The notes below the pieces were generated by a model. It made no database searches, was not told the origin of the DNA, and was given only the letters and a program-made list of their open reading frames with translations. A DNA stretch of 64,000 nucleotides, taken from contig LN554847.1 in the NCBI GenBank assembly GCA_000953695.1, forward strand, positions 1,429,801 to 1,493,800. Reading direction: 5' to 3'. Shown here in pieces: positions 9,481-18,304 of the stretch. Source of the stretch: Aliivibrio wodanis (lineage in GTDB: Bacteria > Pseudomonadota > Gammaproteobacteria > Enterobacterales > Vibrionaceae). Position numbers and translations under genes: made by a program. Within the stretch, counting starts at the first letter, position 1, and every line of letters begins with the position of its first letter.

Positions 9481-9606
9481 ACTCCCACCTTTGCGTTTTA
9501 TGCAAAATTATTTCAGCTTTAATGGCTATTCTCTCTTTTTATCGAATTATGCACAATACACACATCGCAATAAAGCGCTAACAAAAAACATAAAGAGAGA
9601 TTGATT

Positions 9607-10041
9607 ATGACTACACGTATTGATATTGCAAAAATCCAACCAAAAGCTTTAAATGCAATGCTTTCTATTGAATCTTACCTAGCTGGCGTGACGTTATCTG
9701 CTGAATTAAAAGAGCTAATTAAGATCCGCGCTTCAATGATCAATAAGTGTGCTTACTGCATTCAAATGCATGTGCCAGAAGCAGAAAAAACAGGTATAGA
9801 AGCACAAAAACTGTTTGCTCTAGCAGCATGGAAAGAGTCACCACTATTCAACGCAACAGAACGTGCTGTATTAGCATTAACAGATGACATGACACTAATC
9901 GCTCTTGATGGTGTTTCAGATACAGTCTATCAAGAAGCTTTAGAGGTTCTGGGTGAAGAACAACTAGCACAAGCAATGATGCAAGTAATCATGATTAATG
10001 CTTGGAATCGCTTTGCATTAGCAACACAAATGACGCACTAA
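9607..10041 (+). CDS. carboxymuconolactone decarboxylase/AhpD-family protein
   Basis: A 144-residue all-helical protein with the AhpD-type active site: the redox motif CAYC followed by IQMH (residues about 50-57), i.e. the CX2C-X3-H arrangement of alkylhydroperoxidase-like CMD proteins. These act in thiol peroxidase or disulfide chemistry in the cytoplasm. The start at the ATG at 9607 is preferred over a TTG two codons earlier because the purine-rich AAAGAGAGA site is then correctly spaced. It is likely followed in the same transcript by the flavodoxin-fold oxidoreductase 85 bases downstream, under the divergent LysR gene. Confidence 0.85.
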   Translation: MTTRIDIAKIQPKALNAMLSIESYLAGVTLSAELKELIKIRASMINKCAYCIQMHVPEAEKTGIEAQKLFALAAWKESPLFNATERAVLALTDDMTLIALDGVSDTVYQEALEVLGEEQLAQAMMQVIMINAWNRFALATQMTH

Positions 10042-10126
10042 TCAGCCACATTACTGCCCTTCTAGTCATGTTCGTTGGTTATTCCAATGATCATGGCTAG
10101 CTTTTTCGCCATAAAATGAGAACATC

Positions 10127-10666
10127 ATGAAACGTATTTTAGTCTTACTTGCCCACCCTTTAATTGAAAGCTCTACGATTAACCGCACGCTGGTAGAAGC
10201 ATTATCTAAGCATGAACAAGTGACTACACATAACTTGTACCAAACCTACCCAGATTTCCAGATTGATGCAGAGAAAGAGAAAGAGTTGCTGCTTTGTCAT
10301 GACATTATCGTGTTTGTATTCCCGATCTATTGGTACTCTAGTCCGTCTTTATTAAAAGAGTGGCAAGATTGCGTTTTAGAATATGGGTTTGCTTATGGTT
10401 CTAAAGGCAATAAACTTCACGGTAAAACGTTATTATGCATGACAAGTACAGGCAGCTCGCTTTCAGCTTATCAACCAGATGATAGCCAAGAGTCAATCCT
10501 GAAAACCTTATTAATGCCTATTGAGAAAATGGCTCAAGATACTGGATTAAATTATCTCGAGCCAATTACTCTATATGGTTCAAGAACAGCAGTAGAAGAA
10601 GGTCGATTAGCCCCTCACGTTACTCATTGTATGGATAAAATAAATGCGTTGTTGTCTGAAGAATAA
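10127..10666 (+). CDS. NAD(P)H oxidoreductase, KefF/KefG/MdaB-like
   Basis: A 179-residue flavodoxin-fold protein. The FMN/FAD phosphate region is the N-terminal LVLLAHPLIESSTINRTL (residues 5-22), and the FPIYWYSSPSLLKEWQD segment (about residues 65-81) is the typical quinone-reductase-family active-site stretch. Family members reduce quinones and electrophiles or regulate the Kef potassium-efflux channels; no kef gene lies nearby, so a detoxifying quinone reductase is the simpler reading. It follows the CMD-family gene and is probably controlled by the same divergent LysR protein. Confidence 0.83.
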   Translation: MKRILVLLAHPLIESSTINRTLVEALSKHEQVTTHNLYQTYPDFQIDAEKEKELLLCHDIIVFVFPIYWYSSPSLLKEWQDCVLEYGFAYGSKGNKLHGKTLLCMTSTGSSLSAYQPDDSQESILKTLLMPIEKMAQDTGLNYLEPITLYGSRTAVEEGRLAPHVTHCMDKINALLSEE

Positions 10667-10737
10667 AAGAAAGGTTTATTATATCGAGCGTGGGTATTTC
10701 AGCAGTGTCTTAATGTTTTACAAAGCCCTAAAACCAA

Positions 10738-10770
10738 AAAACTCCTGACCATCAGGAGTTTTCTATTTTT
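10738..10770. terminator. rho-independent terminator, bidirectional
   Basis: AAAACTCCTGA / CCA / TCAGGAGTTTT forms a perfect 11-bp stem with flanking A and T tracts on either side. It serves the oxidoreductase gene on the plus strand and abuts the stop of the 28-codon gene on the minus strand. Confidence 0.85.
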
Positions 10771-10855
10771 ACCACTTTTTAGCCGTGTCTTTTGCAGTGT
10801 CTTTCCAATATTGAATTCGCGCACGTTGCAATTGGGCTTTTCTTGTTCTTTTCAT
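10769..10855 (-). CDS. very small basic protein, 28 residues
   Basis: A 29-codon frame with the translation MKRTRKAQLQRARIQYWKDT followed by AKDTAKKW. A consensus AAGGAAG ribosome site sits seven bases upstream of the ATG, and the gene ends at a strong terminator, which together argue for a real gene despite its size. The peptide is very basic and probably a single amphipathic helix, perhaps binding nucleic acid or ribosomes; I do not recognise a named family. It lies between the oxidoreductase gene and the ferric-reductase-like gene on the opposite strand. Confidence 0.55.
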   Translation of the reverse strand: MKRTRKAQLQRARIQYWKDTAKDTAKKW

Positions 10856-11136
10856 AAAATACTTCCTTTAATCACTCGCTCATCTTTGAGCTGCTGTCAT
10901 AATTCTTAATGGCCTATTCAATCTATAGTAGAGTTGAGCTCTTTGCGAGGATCAAGATCACGTAATTTTAAACGTACTTCGTTTTTTTACTTATATTTTA
11001 TGATCTATGTAACAATTTTTATGCTGTCTTCTTAAAAGAAGATAACCACATTTATTATAACTTGATGAATAATCCATTCACCTTTCATTCACATTAAATG
11101 AAATATCATATAATAAAATGCCTTAGGAATTTTATT
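10856..11136. other. intergenic region upstream of the flavocytochrome gene
   Basis: AT-rich. It holds the upstream region of the 28-codon gene and the leader of the gene at 11137. Two small hairpins are visible, AAACG-TACTT-CGTTT followed by a T run near 10972-10988, and TCTTCTT-AA-AAGAAGA near 11024-11042. No open frame or recognised operator was found; an upstream in-frame ATG at 11098 is a less likely start of the next gene. Confidence 0.5.
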
Positions 11137-12375
11137 ATGAATACATTAAAACGATTTTTATTTCCTTGCTTTATCATCATAGCATCCATTGGTTTATGGT
11201 TTTTACTCCCTGATAATCTTGAGTTAGTAAGAAAAATCCCTGCCTTTTTTGCTGCAATCTCAATGATCTGCATGGCACTTGCTATGCTTATAAGTGCTCG
11301 TCCTAAATGGATAGAACCGATTACTGGAGGAATGGATAAGGCATATGTATGGCATAAATGGTTAGGTATTACAGGCTTAATTGGCGCTTCATTTCATTGG
11401 CTATTAGTCCCAGGACCTGCTGGCAATGGTATAAACCCTCAGCTAGCAGACATAGGAGAAGAATTCGGTCAATTCGCTATGTATGGTTTATTGCTGCTAG
11501 GTGGTATTAGCATGGTCAGAAAAATTCCATATCGCTTATGGTTTTATACTCATAAATTAATGGGGCCTATCTTTTTAATCTCGGTTTATCATACCTTTTT
11601 CTCTGATGTTCCTTTTGAATTTAATAGTCAAACAGGCATCGCTTTATTCATTGTCTCTTTGATTGGATGTATCAGTTGGATATATAAAACTTTATTTAAA
11701 AAACGAACAGTCAAAACCTATCATGTAAGTAAAATCACACCATTAGATGATGCTATTGAAGTGAGTCTAATAGCTCATAAAGAATCAATTCAATATCATT
11801 CCGGCCAATTTGCTTATCTTGATTTTGGCTTTGATAGTATTGAACATTATCATCCATTTACCATCACTTCTGCACCACATGAAAGAGATTTAAGCTTTAT
11901 TATTCGATCTTTAGGTAAACATACTTCTGAGCTACAGCAGCGAGTGACCGTAGGACAAACAGTAAAAATTGATGGTGCTTATGGGCGTTTACATACAAAA
12001 AGAGACATGAATAAACCACAAATCTGGATAGCGGGAGGTATTGGTATTACCCCTTTTGTTTCTTGGTTAAAACAAAGCCAAACGACAAACCAAGAAGTTC
12101 ACTTATTTTATACGGGTCGTGGCAAGTTATACGACATTATGCTGGCTAAGCTCACTGCACTGATCACATCAGATAAAGTGAAATTGCATAAACAAGAAAA
12201 TGAAAATGACTTTTTAACAGGGGATAAAATATCTACTGTTATTAATCAGGAATTGACCCAACACCAAGTTTTTGCTTGTGGCCCCACTCCTATGCTAAAA
12301 GCATTAAAATCTCAGTTAAGTAAAAAAGGTATGAAAGAGACACAATGGCATAATGAAAATTTTGCCATGCGTTAA
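11137..12375 (+). CDS. ferric-reductase-like membrane flavocytochrome
   Basis: A 412-residue protein with an N-terminal six-helix ferric-reductase-type haem domain and a C-terminal ferredoxin-NADP reductase module. Probable haem ligands are His73 and His87 in one helix and His139 and His152 in another. The flavin site is HPFTITS at 239-245, and the NAD(P)H site begins with GGIGITPF at 300-307. Such proteins carry electrons from cytosolic NAD(P)H across the inner membrane to ferric iron, oxygen or another acceptor. The ATG at 11137 follows TTAGGAA at good spacing and is preferred to the in-frame ATG at 11098. No Fur box was recognised, so an iron role is not proven. Confidence 0.8.
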   Translation: MNTLKRFLFPCFIIIASIGLWFLLPDNLELVRKIPAFFAAISMICMALAMLISARPKWIEPITGGMDKAYVWHKWLGITGLIGASFHWLLVPGPAGNGINPQLADIGEEFGQFAMYGLLLLGGISMVRKIPYRLWFYTHKLMGPIFLISVYHTFFSDVPFEFNSQTGIALFIVSLIGCISWIYKTLFKKRTVKTYHVSKITPLDDAIEVSLIAHKESIQYHSGQFAYLDFGFDSIEHYHPFTITSAPHERDLSFIIRSLGKHTSELQQRVTVGQTVKIDGAYGRLHTKRDMNKPQIWIAGGIGITPFVSWLKQSQTTNQEVHLFYTGRGKLYDIMLAKLTALITSDKVKLHKQENENDFLTGDKISTVINQELTQHQVFACGPTPMLKALKSQLSKKGMKETQWHNENFAMR

Positions 12376-12506
12376 ATATCCATGAAGACTAAACGTGAAA
12401 CTATACTGCTTACTTTTATGAGCAGTATAATTTAATGCTTTTCAACAAACATAAAGACTTTCTTTACTCTACAGTGAAACCTTAATGACATTAAAATTCA
12501 CTAAAA

Positions 12507-12551
12507 CTGTCAGAAATCCGCCTCAAAACCGTCACAAACTCTCTCTAGGAT
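12507..12551 (+). promoter_or_regulatory. Pho box (three 11-bp units) and -10 of the organophosphate operon
   Basis: Three consecutive 11-bp units match the PhoB pattern of a CTGTCAT-like heptamer plus an AT-rich tetramer: CTGTCAG-AAAT (12507), CCGCCTC-AAAA (12518) and CCGTCAC-AAAC (12529). The middle heptamer is degenerate. A TAGGAT hexamer starts at 12546, ten bases after the last heptamer, the spacing usual for PhoB-activated promoters that lack a -35. This predicts induction of the 12592-17814 operon by phosphate starvation through PhoB. Confidence 0.75.
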
Positions 12552-12591
12552 GACAATCAAATTATTGATGTAGTCCAAAGGATAGAGACAA

Positions 12592-13644
12592 ATGAAAACA
12601 TTATTAACTGGTGTCACTTTAATTACAGCAACATTATCAACGCAGGTATTGGCCAAAGATACAGACATACAATCTCTGGTGAATGCGGCAAAAAAAGAAG
12701 GCCAAGTTTACAGTGTAGGCATGCCTGGAAGCTGGGCAAACTGGAAAGATACATGGAATGATCTAAGCAGTATCTACGGTTTAAAACATCAAGATACTGA
12801 CATGAGTTCAGCTCAAGAAATCGCAAAATTTGCCGCAGAAAAGAAAAATGCCACGGCAGATATTGGTGATGTGGGCTTTGCATTTGCACGAGTTGCTGTA
12901 AAAAAAGGCGTAACACAGCCATACAAACCAACAACGTGGAACTCAATTCCTGATTGGGCAAAAGATAAAGAAGGTCACTGGGCATTAGCTTATACAGGCA
13001 CAATCTCTTTTATATCTAACAACAAATTAGTAAAAAATGCCCCAAGATCTTGGAACGACTTATTAGAAGGTTCATACAAAGTAAGCATCGGTGATGTTGG
13101 TGTTGCTGCCCAAGCAAATAATGCCGTACTCTCGGCTGCTTTTGCAAACGGTGGCGATGAAGCCAATCTAAAACCTGCAATTAAATTCTTTGCTGAACTA
13201 GCAAAACAAGGTCGCCTTTCTTATACCGACCCAGGCTTAGCAAACTTAGAAAAAGGCGAAGTTGAAGTGGCAGTATTATGGGATTTTAATGCTCTTAATT
13301 ACCGCGATAAACTAGGTCGTGAACGATTCAGTGTCAATATTCCTCAAGATGGTTCTGTTATTTCAGGCTACACCACCATTATCAATAAATTCGCAAAAAA
13401 TCCAAACTCAGCAAAACTGGCTCGTGAATATATCTTCAGTGATCAAGGACAAATCAACTTAGCTGAAGGCTATGCGCGTCCAATACGCAGTGATGTTACG
13501 TTGCCTCAGTCTATTCAAGATAAATTAATTCCTAACGACCAATACACTAACGTTCATCCTGTTGCTGACTTCAACGCATGGGAAAAATCAGCAAGAAAAC
13601 TGCCTCGTCAATGGCAAGAAAACGTATTAATTAACCAACAATAA
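12592..13644 (+). CDS. periplasmic substrate-binding protein of organophosphate/phosphonate-type ABC importer
   Basis: A 350-residue protein with a signal peptide (MKTLLTGVTLITATLSTQVLA, cleaved near residue 21) and a type 2 periplasmic-binding fold of the Fe3+/2-aminoethylphosphonate/polyamine-like group: VYSVGMPGSWANWKD at the start of the mature part, NKLVKNAPRSWNDLL in the hinge region, and SGYTTIINKFAKNPNSAKLAREYIF near the end. It opens a compact operon with a phosphodiesterase-like enzyme, two permeases, an ATPase and a HAD phosphatase, behind a Pho box. The ligand is therefore probably a phosphorus compound such as a phosphodiester or phosphonate; the family alone would also allow iron or polyamines. 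Confidence 0.82.
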   Translation: MKTLLTGVTLITATLSTQVLAKDTDIQSLVNAAKKEGQVYSVGMPGSWANWKDTWNDLSSIYGLKHQDTDMSSAQEIAKFAAEKKNATADIGDVGFAFARVAVKKGVTQPYKPTTWNSIPDWAKDKEGHWALAYTGTISFISNNKLVKNAPRSWNDLLEGSYKVSIGDVGVAAQANNAVLSAAFANGGDEANLKPAIKFFAELAKQGRLSYTDPGLANLEKGEVEVAVLWDFNALNYRDKLGRERFSVNIPQDGSVISGYTTIINKFAKNPNSAKLAREYIFSDQGQINLAEGYARPIRSDVTLPQSIQDKLIPNDQYTNVHPVADFNAWEKSARKLPRQWQENVLINQQ

Positions 13645-13653
13645 GAGATCACA

Positions 13654-14472
13654 ATGAGCAGTAAGACGATTCTTGTTGTTCTCGATGGCCTTAATTACCA
13701 AGTAGCCCATGATTGCATGGGTTACTTAACTGGGTTAATTGAGCACCAAAGAGCAACACTATATAAAATTCAATCAGAGCTACCCTCGATGTCACGTCCA
13801 TTGTACGAATGCTTGCTAACAGGCGTATCACCAGTAAACAGTGGCATTGTGAATAACAATATTGTGCGCTTATCTAATCAAGATTCCATATTTAGCTTAG
13901 CTACACAACAAGGCAGAACAACGGCAGCAGCGGCATATCATTGGGTCAGTGAACTCTACAATATTTCCCCTTATCATGCTGTTCGTGATCGCTTTACTAA
14001 TAATAAAGCTCTCAACATTCAACACGCGTGTTTCTACCATTGGGATCACTACCCAGATGAAGCGCTCTTTTTGGATGCAGAGCACCTTCGCCAAACACAT
14101 CAGCCTGATTTTCTATTGATCCATCCGATGAACATCGATGATGTAGGACATAAATTTGGTTTAGATTCTCGTCAATACAGAAACAGCGCACGTACCGTTG
14201 ATATTATTTTATCCAACTACATTGATACTTGGGTTAACGATGGCTATCAAATTCTTATCACGAGTGATCATGGCATGAACAACGACTTATCACACGGTGG
14301 TATTTTACCAGAAGAGCGCGAAGTTCCACTCTTTGTTATTGGTAATCGCTTCAGTCATCAAGACCCTACGCTGAAAGATATGAAGATTAAGCAAACAGAT
14401 ATTTGTGGTGCAGTGTGTCAATTATTAGCACTTGAGCACAATAAATCATACCCTCAGGAATTATTAGCATGA
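13654..14472 (+). CDS. alkaline-phosphatase-superfamily phosphodiesterase (NPP-like), cytoplasmic
   Basis: A 272-residue enzyme with the metal and nucleophile signature of the nucleotide pyrophosphatase/phosphodiesterase group: Asp11 in VVLDG, a probable Ser47 nucleophile in PSMSRPLYECLLTG where most relatives have Thr, D162/D163 and H166 in NIDDVGHKFG, D205-H206 in TSDHGMN, and H214 in SHGG. There is no signal peptide, so hydrolysis would occur after import. It starts nine bases after the binding-protein gene, and its stop overlaps the permease start (ATGA at 14469). Likely job: cleaving an imported phosphodiester or phosphonate ester. The exact substrate is unknown. Confidence 0.8.
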   Translation: MSSKTILVVLDGLNYQVAHDCMGYLTGLIEHQRATLYKIQSELPSMSRPLYECLLTGVSPVNSGIVNNNIVRLSNQDSIFSLATQQGRTTAAAAYHWVSELYNISPYHAVRDRFTNNKALNIQHACFYHWDHYPDEALFLDAEHLRQTHQPDFLLIHPMNIDDVGHKFGLDSRQYRNSARTVDIILSNYIDTWVNDGYQILITSDHGMNNDLSHGGILPEEREVPLFVIGNRFSHQDPTLKDMKIKQTDICGAVCQLLALEHNKSYPQELLA

Positions 14473-15359
14473 TGAGTAGTTCAGTTGCCACTCAATCTAA
14501 ACGAACATCAATTAGCTCGCCCAAAAACAGGCTAAAAAAACTCAAACCTGCAATTTGGTTAGCTCCTCTCGCCTTGTTTTTCTATCTATTTCAACTTGCT
14601 CCCATGCTGTGGGTGTTCATTAATAGTTTTATTTATGAAGATGTGTTCTCGTTAGAAAACTATCATGAAATACTAAATTCCAGTTTTATGCTGCAAGGGT
14701 TCAGTAACAGCTTATGGTTAGCGATATGGTCTAGTTTCATTGGGCTTTCTATTGCTGCCTTATTAGTCTCATCGCTTCGAAGAATAGATAGCAAGATCCG
14801 AGATGGCGTTATCGCATTTACTAATATGAGTAGTAATTTTTCAGGCGTACCACTCGCTTTTGCTTTTATTATTATTCTGGGCGTTAATGGCGCATTTACT
14901 TTATTACTAAAACAACATGGTTTGATTGATGATTTTAATCTCTATGGAAAATGGGGATTACTTACTTTATATATCTACTTTCAAATTCCATTAGCTGTGT
15001 TACTACTCTACCCTGCTTTTGATGCATTAAGTGACGATTGGCAAGGCGCTTCAGCCCTTCTTGGTGCGAAAACATGGCAGTATTGGTTCAAAATAGCATT
15101 ACCCGTGTTATCTCCAGCATTACTAGGTACGTTTATTATTCTCATTGCCAACGCGATTGGTGCTTACGCTAGCGTATACGCCTTAACTAATGGTAACTAC
15201 AACGTTATTACCGTTCGTATTGCTAGCCTTGTCTCTGGAGACTTATTCCTAGAACCAAACTTAGCCGCTGCAATTTCTGTTATTTTGATGCTGATTTTAG
15301 CCTTTATTACCATCATTAATCAGTGGCTTATCGCTAGGAGTTATCATGCAAAACGTTAA
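14469..15359 (+). CDS. ABC importer permease 1 (BPD_transp_1 family)
   Basis: A 296-residue inner-membrane protein with six predicted helices and the cytoplasmic EAA-like loop around DALSDDWQGASALLGAKTWQYWFKIALPVLSPAL (about residues 188-222), through which the ATPase couples. It starts inside the phosphodiesterase stop codon (ATGA overlap) and itself overlaps the second permease by 14 bases, so translation of the block is coupled. A second in-frame ATG lies immediately after the first and could also be used. It belongs with the binding protein at 12592. Confidence 0.88.
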   Translation: MMSSSVATQSKRTSISSPKNRLKKLKPAIWLAPLALFFYLFQLAPMLWVFINSFIYEDVFSLENYHEILNSSFMLQGFSNSLWLAIWSSFIGLSIAALLVSSLRRIDSKIRDGVIAFTNMSSNFSGVPLAFAFIIILGVNGAFTLLLKQHGLIDDFNLYGKWGLLTLYIYFQIPLAVLLLYPAFDALSDDWQGASALLGAKTWQYWFKIALPVLSPALLGTFIILIANAIGAYASVYALTNGNYNVITVRIASLVSGDLFLEPNLAAAISVILMLILAFITIINQWLIARSYHAKR

Positions 15360-16131
15360 TTCTATATTCCATAAATCAATCGTCTATTCTATTGTGGGGA
15401 TCATGATAATCCCTATTATCGCCACTTTAGTTTACTCTCTTTCTTCACGTTGGGGCGCAACCATATTACCTGATGGTTTTACCTTCTCGTGGTACGGTCA
15501 ACTATTAACAGATCAACGCTTTATTGCAGCCTTTGGACGATCACTCTTCATTGGTATTTCAGCGTTAGCGCTAAGTGTTGTTCTTATTATTCCTGCTATT
15601 TTTGTGGTTTTTTATTACTTCCCCAAGCTAGATAAAGTAATGAATATACTTATCTTATTGCCCTTTGCTGTTCCGCCTGTCGTCTCTTCCGTTGGCTTAT
15701 TACAACTCTATGCCGACAGCGCAATTCCATTAGTTGGTACTCCTTGGATACTGATTGGAACCTACTTTACAATTGCACTTCCTTTTATGTATCGCGCCGT
15801 AGCAAACAGCTTTGAAGCCATTAATCTAAACGATCTTATGGATGCAGCCCACTTGCTTGGTGCAAGTACGACAAAAGCATTTCTCTTGATCATTCTTCCG
15901 AATTTAAAGAAAGGATTAATGGCATCGATCTTCTTATCCTTCTCCTTTTTACTCGGGGAGTTTGTTTTCGCCAACATATTAGTTGGTACTCGTTACGAGA
16001 CCTTACAAATTTACCTTTATAACATGCGTCAAACCAGCGGGCACTTTACGTCTGCTTTAGTGATGACCTATTTCTTATTCATCTTTTTACTGACTTGGTT
16101 AGCAAGTCGTTTTAGCCGAGGCATTAAATAA
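15346..16131 (+). CDS. ABC importer permease 2 (BPD_transp_1 family)
   Basis: A 261-residue inner-membrane protein with about six helices. The EAA-like coupling loop is visible as NDLMDAAHLLGASTTKAFLLIILPNLKKGL (about residues 163-192). It pairs with the preceding permease to form the heterodimeric channel. Its stop shares a base with the ATPase start (TAATG at 16129-16133), another sign of tight coupling. Related permeases belong to the phosphonate/Fe3+/polyamine branch of the ABC importers. Confidence 0.88.
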   Translation: MQNVNSIFHKSIVYSIVGIMIIPIIATLVYSLSSRWGATILPDGFTFSWYGQLLTDQRFIAAFGRSLFIGISALALSVVLIIPAIFVVFYYFPKLDKVMNILILLPFAVPPVVSSVGLLQLYADSAIPLVGTPWILIGTYFTIALPFMYRAVANSFEAINLNDLMDAAHLLGASTTKAFLLIILPNLKKGLMASIFLSFSFLLGEFVFANILVGTRYETLQIYLYNMRQTSGHFTSALVMTYFLFIFLLTWLASRFSRGIK

Positions 16132-17150
16132 TGAGCTATGTAAGCGTAAGTCAATTAACGAAATCATTTGGTGATAACACTGTCTTTGAAAACATAAATT
16201 TCAATATAGAAAAAGGCGAGTTCATAACACTGTTAGGTCCAAGTGGTTGTGGAAAATCAACTCTACTTCGCAGTTTAACAGGGTTAGATCCTCTCAATAA
16301 TGGCGAAATCTGGGTTAACGGTGAAAATATTACAAACCAAACACCACAACAACGTGGTATTGGAATGGTATTTCAATCTTATGCATTATTTCCAAATATG
16401 ACGGTAACAGAAAACATCGCTTTTGGACTAAAAATGAAAAAAATTGATGCAAAGACCGTTGAAAAGGAAGTAAATAAAGTCATTGAATTAGTAGATTTAA
16501 ACGGTAAAGAAAATCGCTACCCACATCAATTATCAGGCGGACAGCGTCAACGAGTGGCATTGGCTCGTGCATTAGTCGTCAAACCAAGAATATTGTTATT
16601 AGATGAGCCTTTATCCGCACTAGATGCCAAGATCAGAAAACGCCTTCGTCAACAGATTCGAGACATACAAAAAGAGCTGAATTTAACCACGATTTTTGTC
16701 ACTCACGATCAAGAAGAAGCCATGATCATGTCAGATCGCATCTTTTTAATGAACCAAGGTAAGATAGTGCAGCAAGGATCACCCGAAGAGATCTACACAC
16801 AACCAGCTAATGAGTTTGTTGCTGGATTCATGGGACATTACAACTTAGTTGACGCACCAAAGGCCAAGCAATTATTTAATATTGAAACCGAGTGGAAAGT
16901 CGCTATTCGACCAGAATCTATTTATGTAAAAGAAGAGGGACGCTATTATGCCGATCATATATCAGCTCCTAAACAGGGCATTATCAAAAATCACCAATTG
17001 CTTGGAAATGTAATACGGTATCAAGTAGAAGTGAATGATTGCAGTTTGACTGTTGATCTACTCAATCGCTCATCAGAAAGACTATTAGCCGCAGGAAGTA
17101 CACTAGACTTACTCTTCAACCTTAATGAAATTCAACCAGTGAGAGCTTAG
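16131..17150 (+). CDS. ABC importer ATP-binding protein
   Basis: A 339-residue cytoplasmic ATPase with Walker A GPSGCGKST (about residues 37-45), Q-loop VFQSYALFPNMTV, signature LSGGQRQRVALARAL, Walker B ILLLDEPLSALDA and the switch histidine in FVTHDQEEA. After residue about 235 there is a C-terminal TOBE-like extension typical of the PotA/FbpC/PhnT group. It energises the two permeases immediately upstream, and is followed after one base by the HAD phosphatase gene. Function as the motor is certain; the substrate depends on the binding protein. Confidence 0.92.
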   Translation: MSYVSVSQLTKSFGDNTVFENINFNIEKGEFITLLGPSGCGKSTLLRSLTGLDPLNNGEIWVNGENITNQTPQQRGIGMVFQSYALFPNMTVTENIAFGLKMKKIDAKTVEKEVNKVIELVDLNGKENRYPHQLSGGQRQRVALARALVVKPRILLLDEPLSALDAKIRKRLRQQIRDIQKELNLTTIFVTHDQEEAMIMSDRIFLMNQGKIVQQGSPEEIYTQPANEFVAGFMGHYNLVDAPKAKQLFNIETEWKVAIRPESIYVKEEGRYYADHISAPKQGIIKNHQLLGNVIRYQVEVNDCSLTVDLLNRSSERLLAAGSTLDLLFNLNEIQPVRA

Positions 17151-17151
17151 T

Positions 17152-17814
17152 ATGACGCAACCATTATACGTTTTTGATATGGACGAAACCTTGATTAACG
17201 GCGATTGTGCCATGATTTGGAATGAGTTTTTAGTTGATAAAGGAATAGTGACTGATCCCGACTTTCTAGACGAAGATAAGCGCTTAATGGCTCTATATTC
17301 TCGTGGTTTGATGGATATGGAAGATTATTTATCCTTTTCAATGCAGCCATTAAAAACAATACCAAGAGAAAAAATAGCACAACTTACTCATGAATGTGCC
17401 GAGGAACGGATTTTACCTCTATTATTCCCAGAGGCTAAAACGCTTATTACTCAATTAAAACGCGATAATATCGACATGATAATTATCTCTGCATCTGTCG
17501 CTTTCTTAGTTAAATCTGTCGCAGACCGCCTTGGTATAGAGCATGCGATTGGGATTGATTTAAAAGAAAAAGGGGAACTCTATACACGTCATATATTAGG
17601 TGTTGCGAGTTACAGAGAAGGAAAAGTAGAACGTTTATCAGAATGGTTAAGTGGAGGGGATAAAACCTATTCTGAAATACATTTTTATACTGATTCTATT
17701 AATGATTTACCATTATGTTTGTACGCGAGCCATACGTACTTAGTAAATCCTTGCGAACAGTTGGCGGCTTATTCAGATAAAAAGAATTGGCCTATATTAC
17801 TTTGGGGGGAGTGA
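17152..17814 (+). CDS. HAD-IB family phosphatase (SerB-like)
   Basis: A 220-residue cytoplasmic HAD hydrolase. Motif I is FDMDETLING with nucleophile Asp9 and acid/base Asp11, motif II is the serine in IIISAS, and motif IV is YTDSINDLPL with the two Mg-binding acids. The HAD-IB branch includes phosphoserine, phosphocholine/phosphoethanolamine and similar small phosphomonoesterases. As the last gene of the Pho-box operon it could release phosphate from the monoester produced by the upstream phosphodiesterase, giving import, diester cleavage and dephosphorylation in one transcript. That pathway is an inference; the biochemical substrate is unknown. Confidence 0.83.
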   Translation: MTQPLYVFDMDETLINGDCAMIWNEFLVDKGIVTDPDFLDEDKRLMALYSRGLMDMEDYLSFSMQPLKTIPREKIAQLTHECAEERILPLLFPEAKTLITQLKRDNIDMIIISASVAFLVKSVADRLGIEHAIGIDLKEKGELYTRHILGVASYREGKVERLSEWLSGGDKTYSEIHFYTDSINDLPLCLYASHTYLVNPCEQLAAYSDKKNWPILLWGE

Positions 17815-17852
17815 ATAACCCAAATACTGTGATTATAAAGAATAATAATTGA

Positions 17853-18062
17853 TTAATAAGCAATCGAAAAATTGCCAATAGCCTGGTTATTGCTGTTGGT
17901 AATATTTCCTTCACCAGTCTCTTCACAGTATGAAAAACCGATATCAAACGAGTCTAAATTGCCCTTCATCAGAACATTTCGTAATAAAACATCGCTGTTT
18001 AGTTGGTGAATTAGTGCATTCCATGACACATTATTTTTAAAAATAGTAAAATTTACTTTCAT
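17853..18062 (-). CDS. hypothetical protein, 69 residues
   Basis: A short frame giving MKVNFTIFKNNVSWNALIHQ and on to residue 69. No family is recognised. An AAAGG motif about seven bases before the ATG and a plausible amino acid composition favour a real gene; it is predicted soluble, with a single cysteine. It is convergent with the HAD phosphatase gene and separated from it by 38 bases. The 240-base stretch between its start and the cold-shock terminator shows no further gene I would support. Confidence 0.45.
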   Translation of the reverse strand: MKVNFTIFKNNVSWNALIHQLNSDVLLRNVLMKGNLDSFDIGFSYCEETGEGNITNSNNQAIGNFSIAY

Positions 18063-18304
18063 TGAGTACCTTTGATTTTATAGATAAGAAAAATAGTTAA
18101 TTTTGAGCTCATAGATTTAAGATAAAATGAGGCTAAAAATTATTTAATATAGAGTAGTTGATAAATATTACAGAAAAATGATTGGATTAAAACTAAGATG
18201 GTAGAAGTAACTAAGAGATTTTTTGACAAGTACAAAACAGGAGCGGATGTTTGAAATGTTGATATCTTACAAAGTAGAACTAAATCGAGTATTAATAGAG
18301 TATT

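Noticed and set aside
12623-13003. 126-codon frame antisense to the binding-protein gene
   Set aside because: Contained in a well-supported gene with signal peptide; no start signal of its own.
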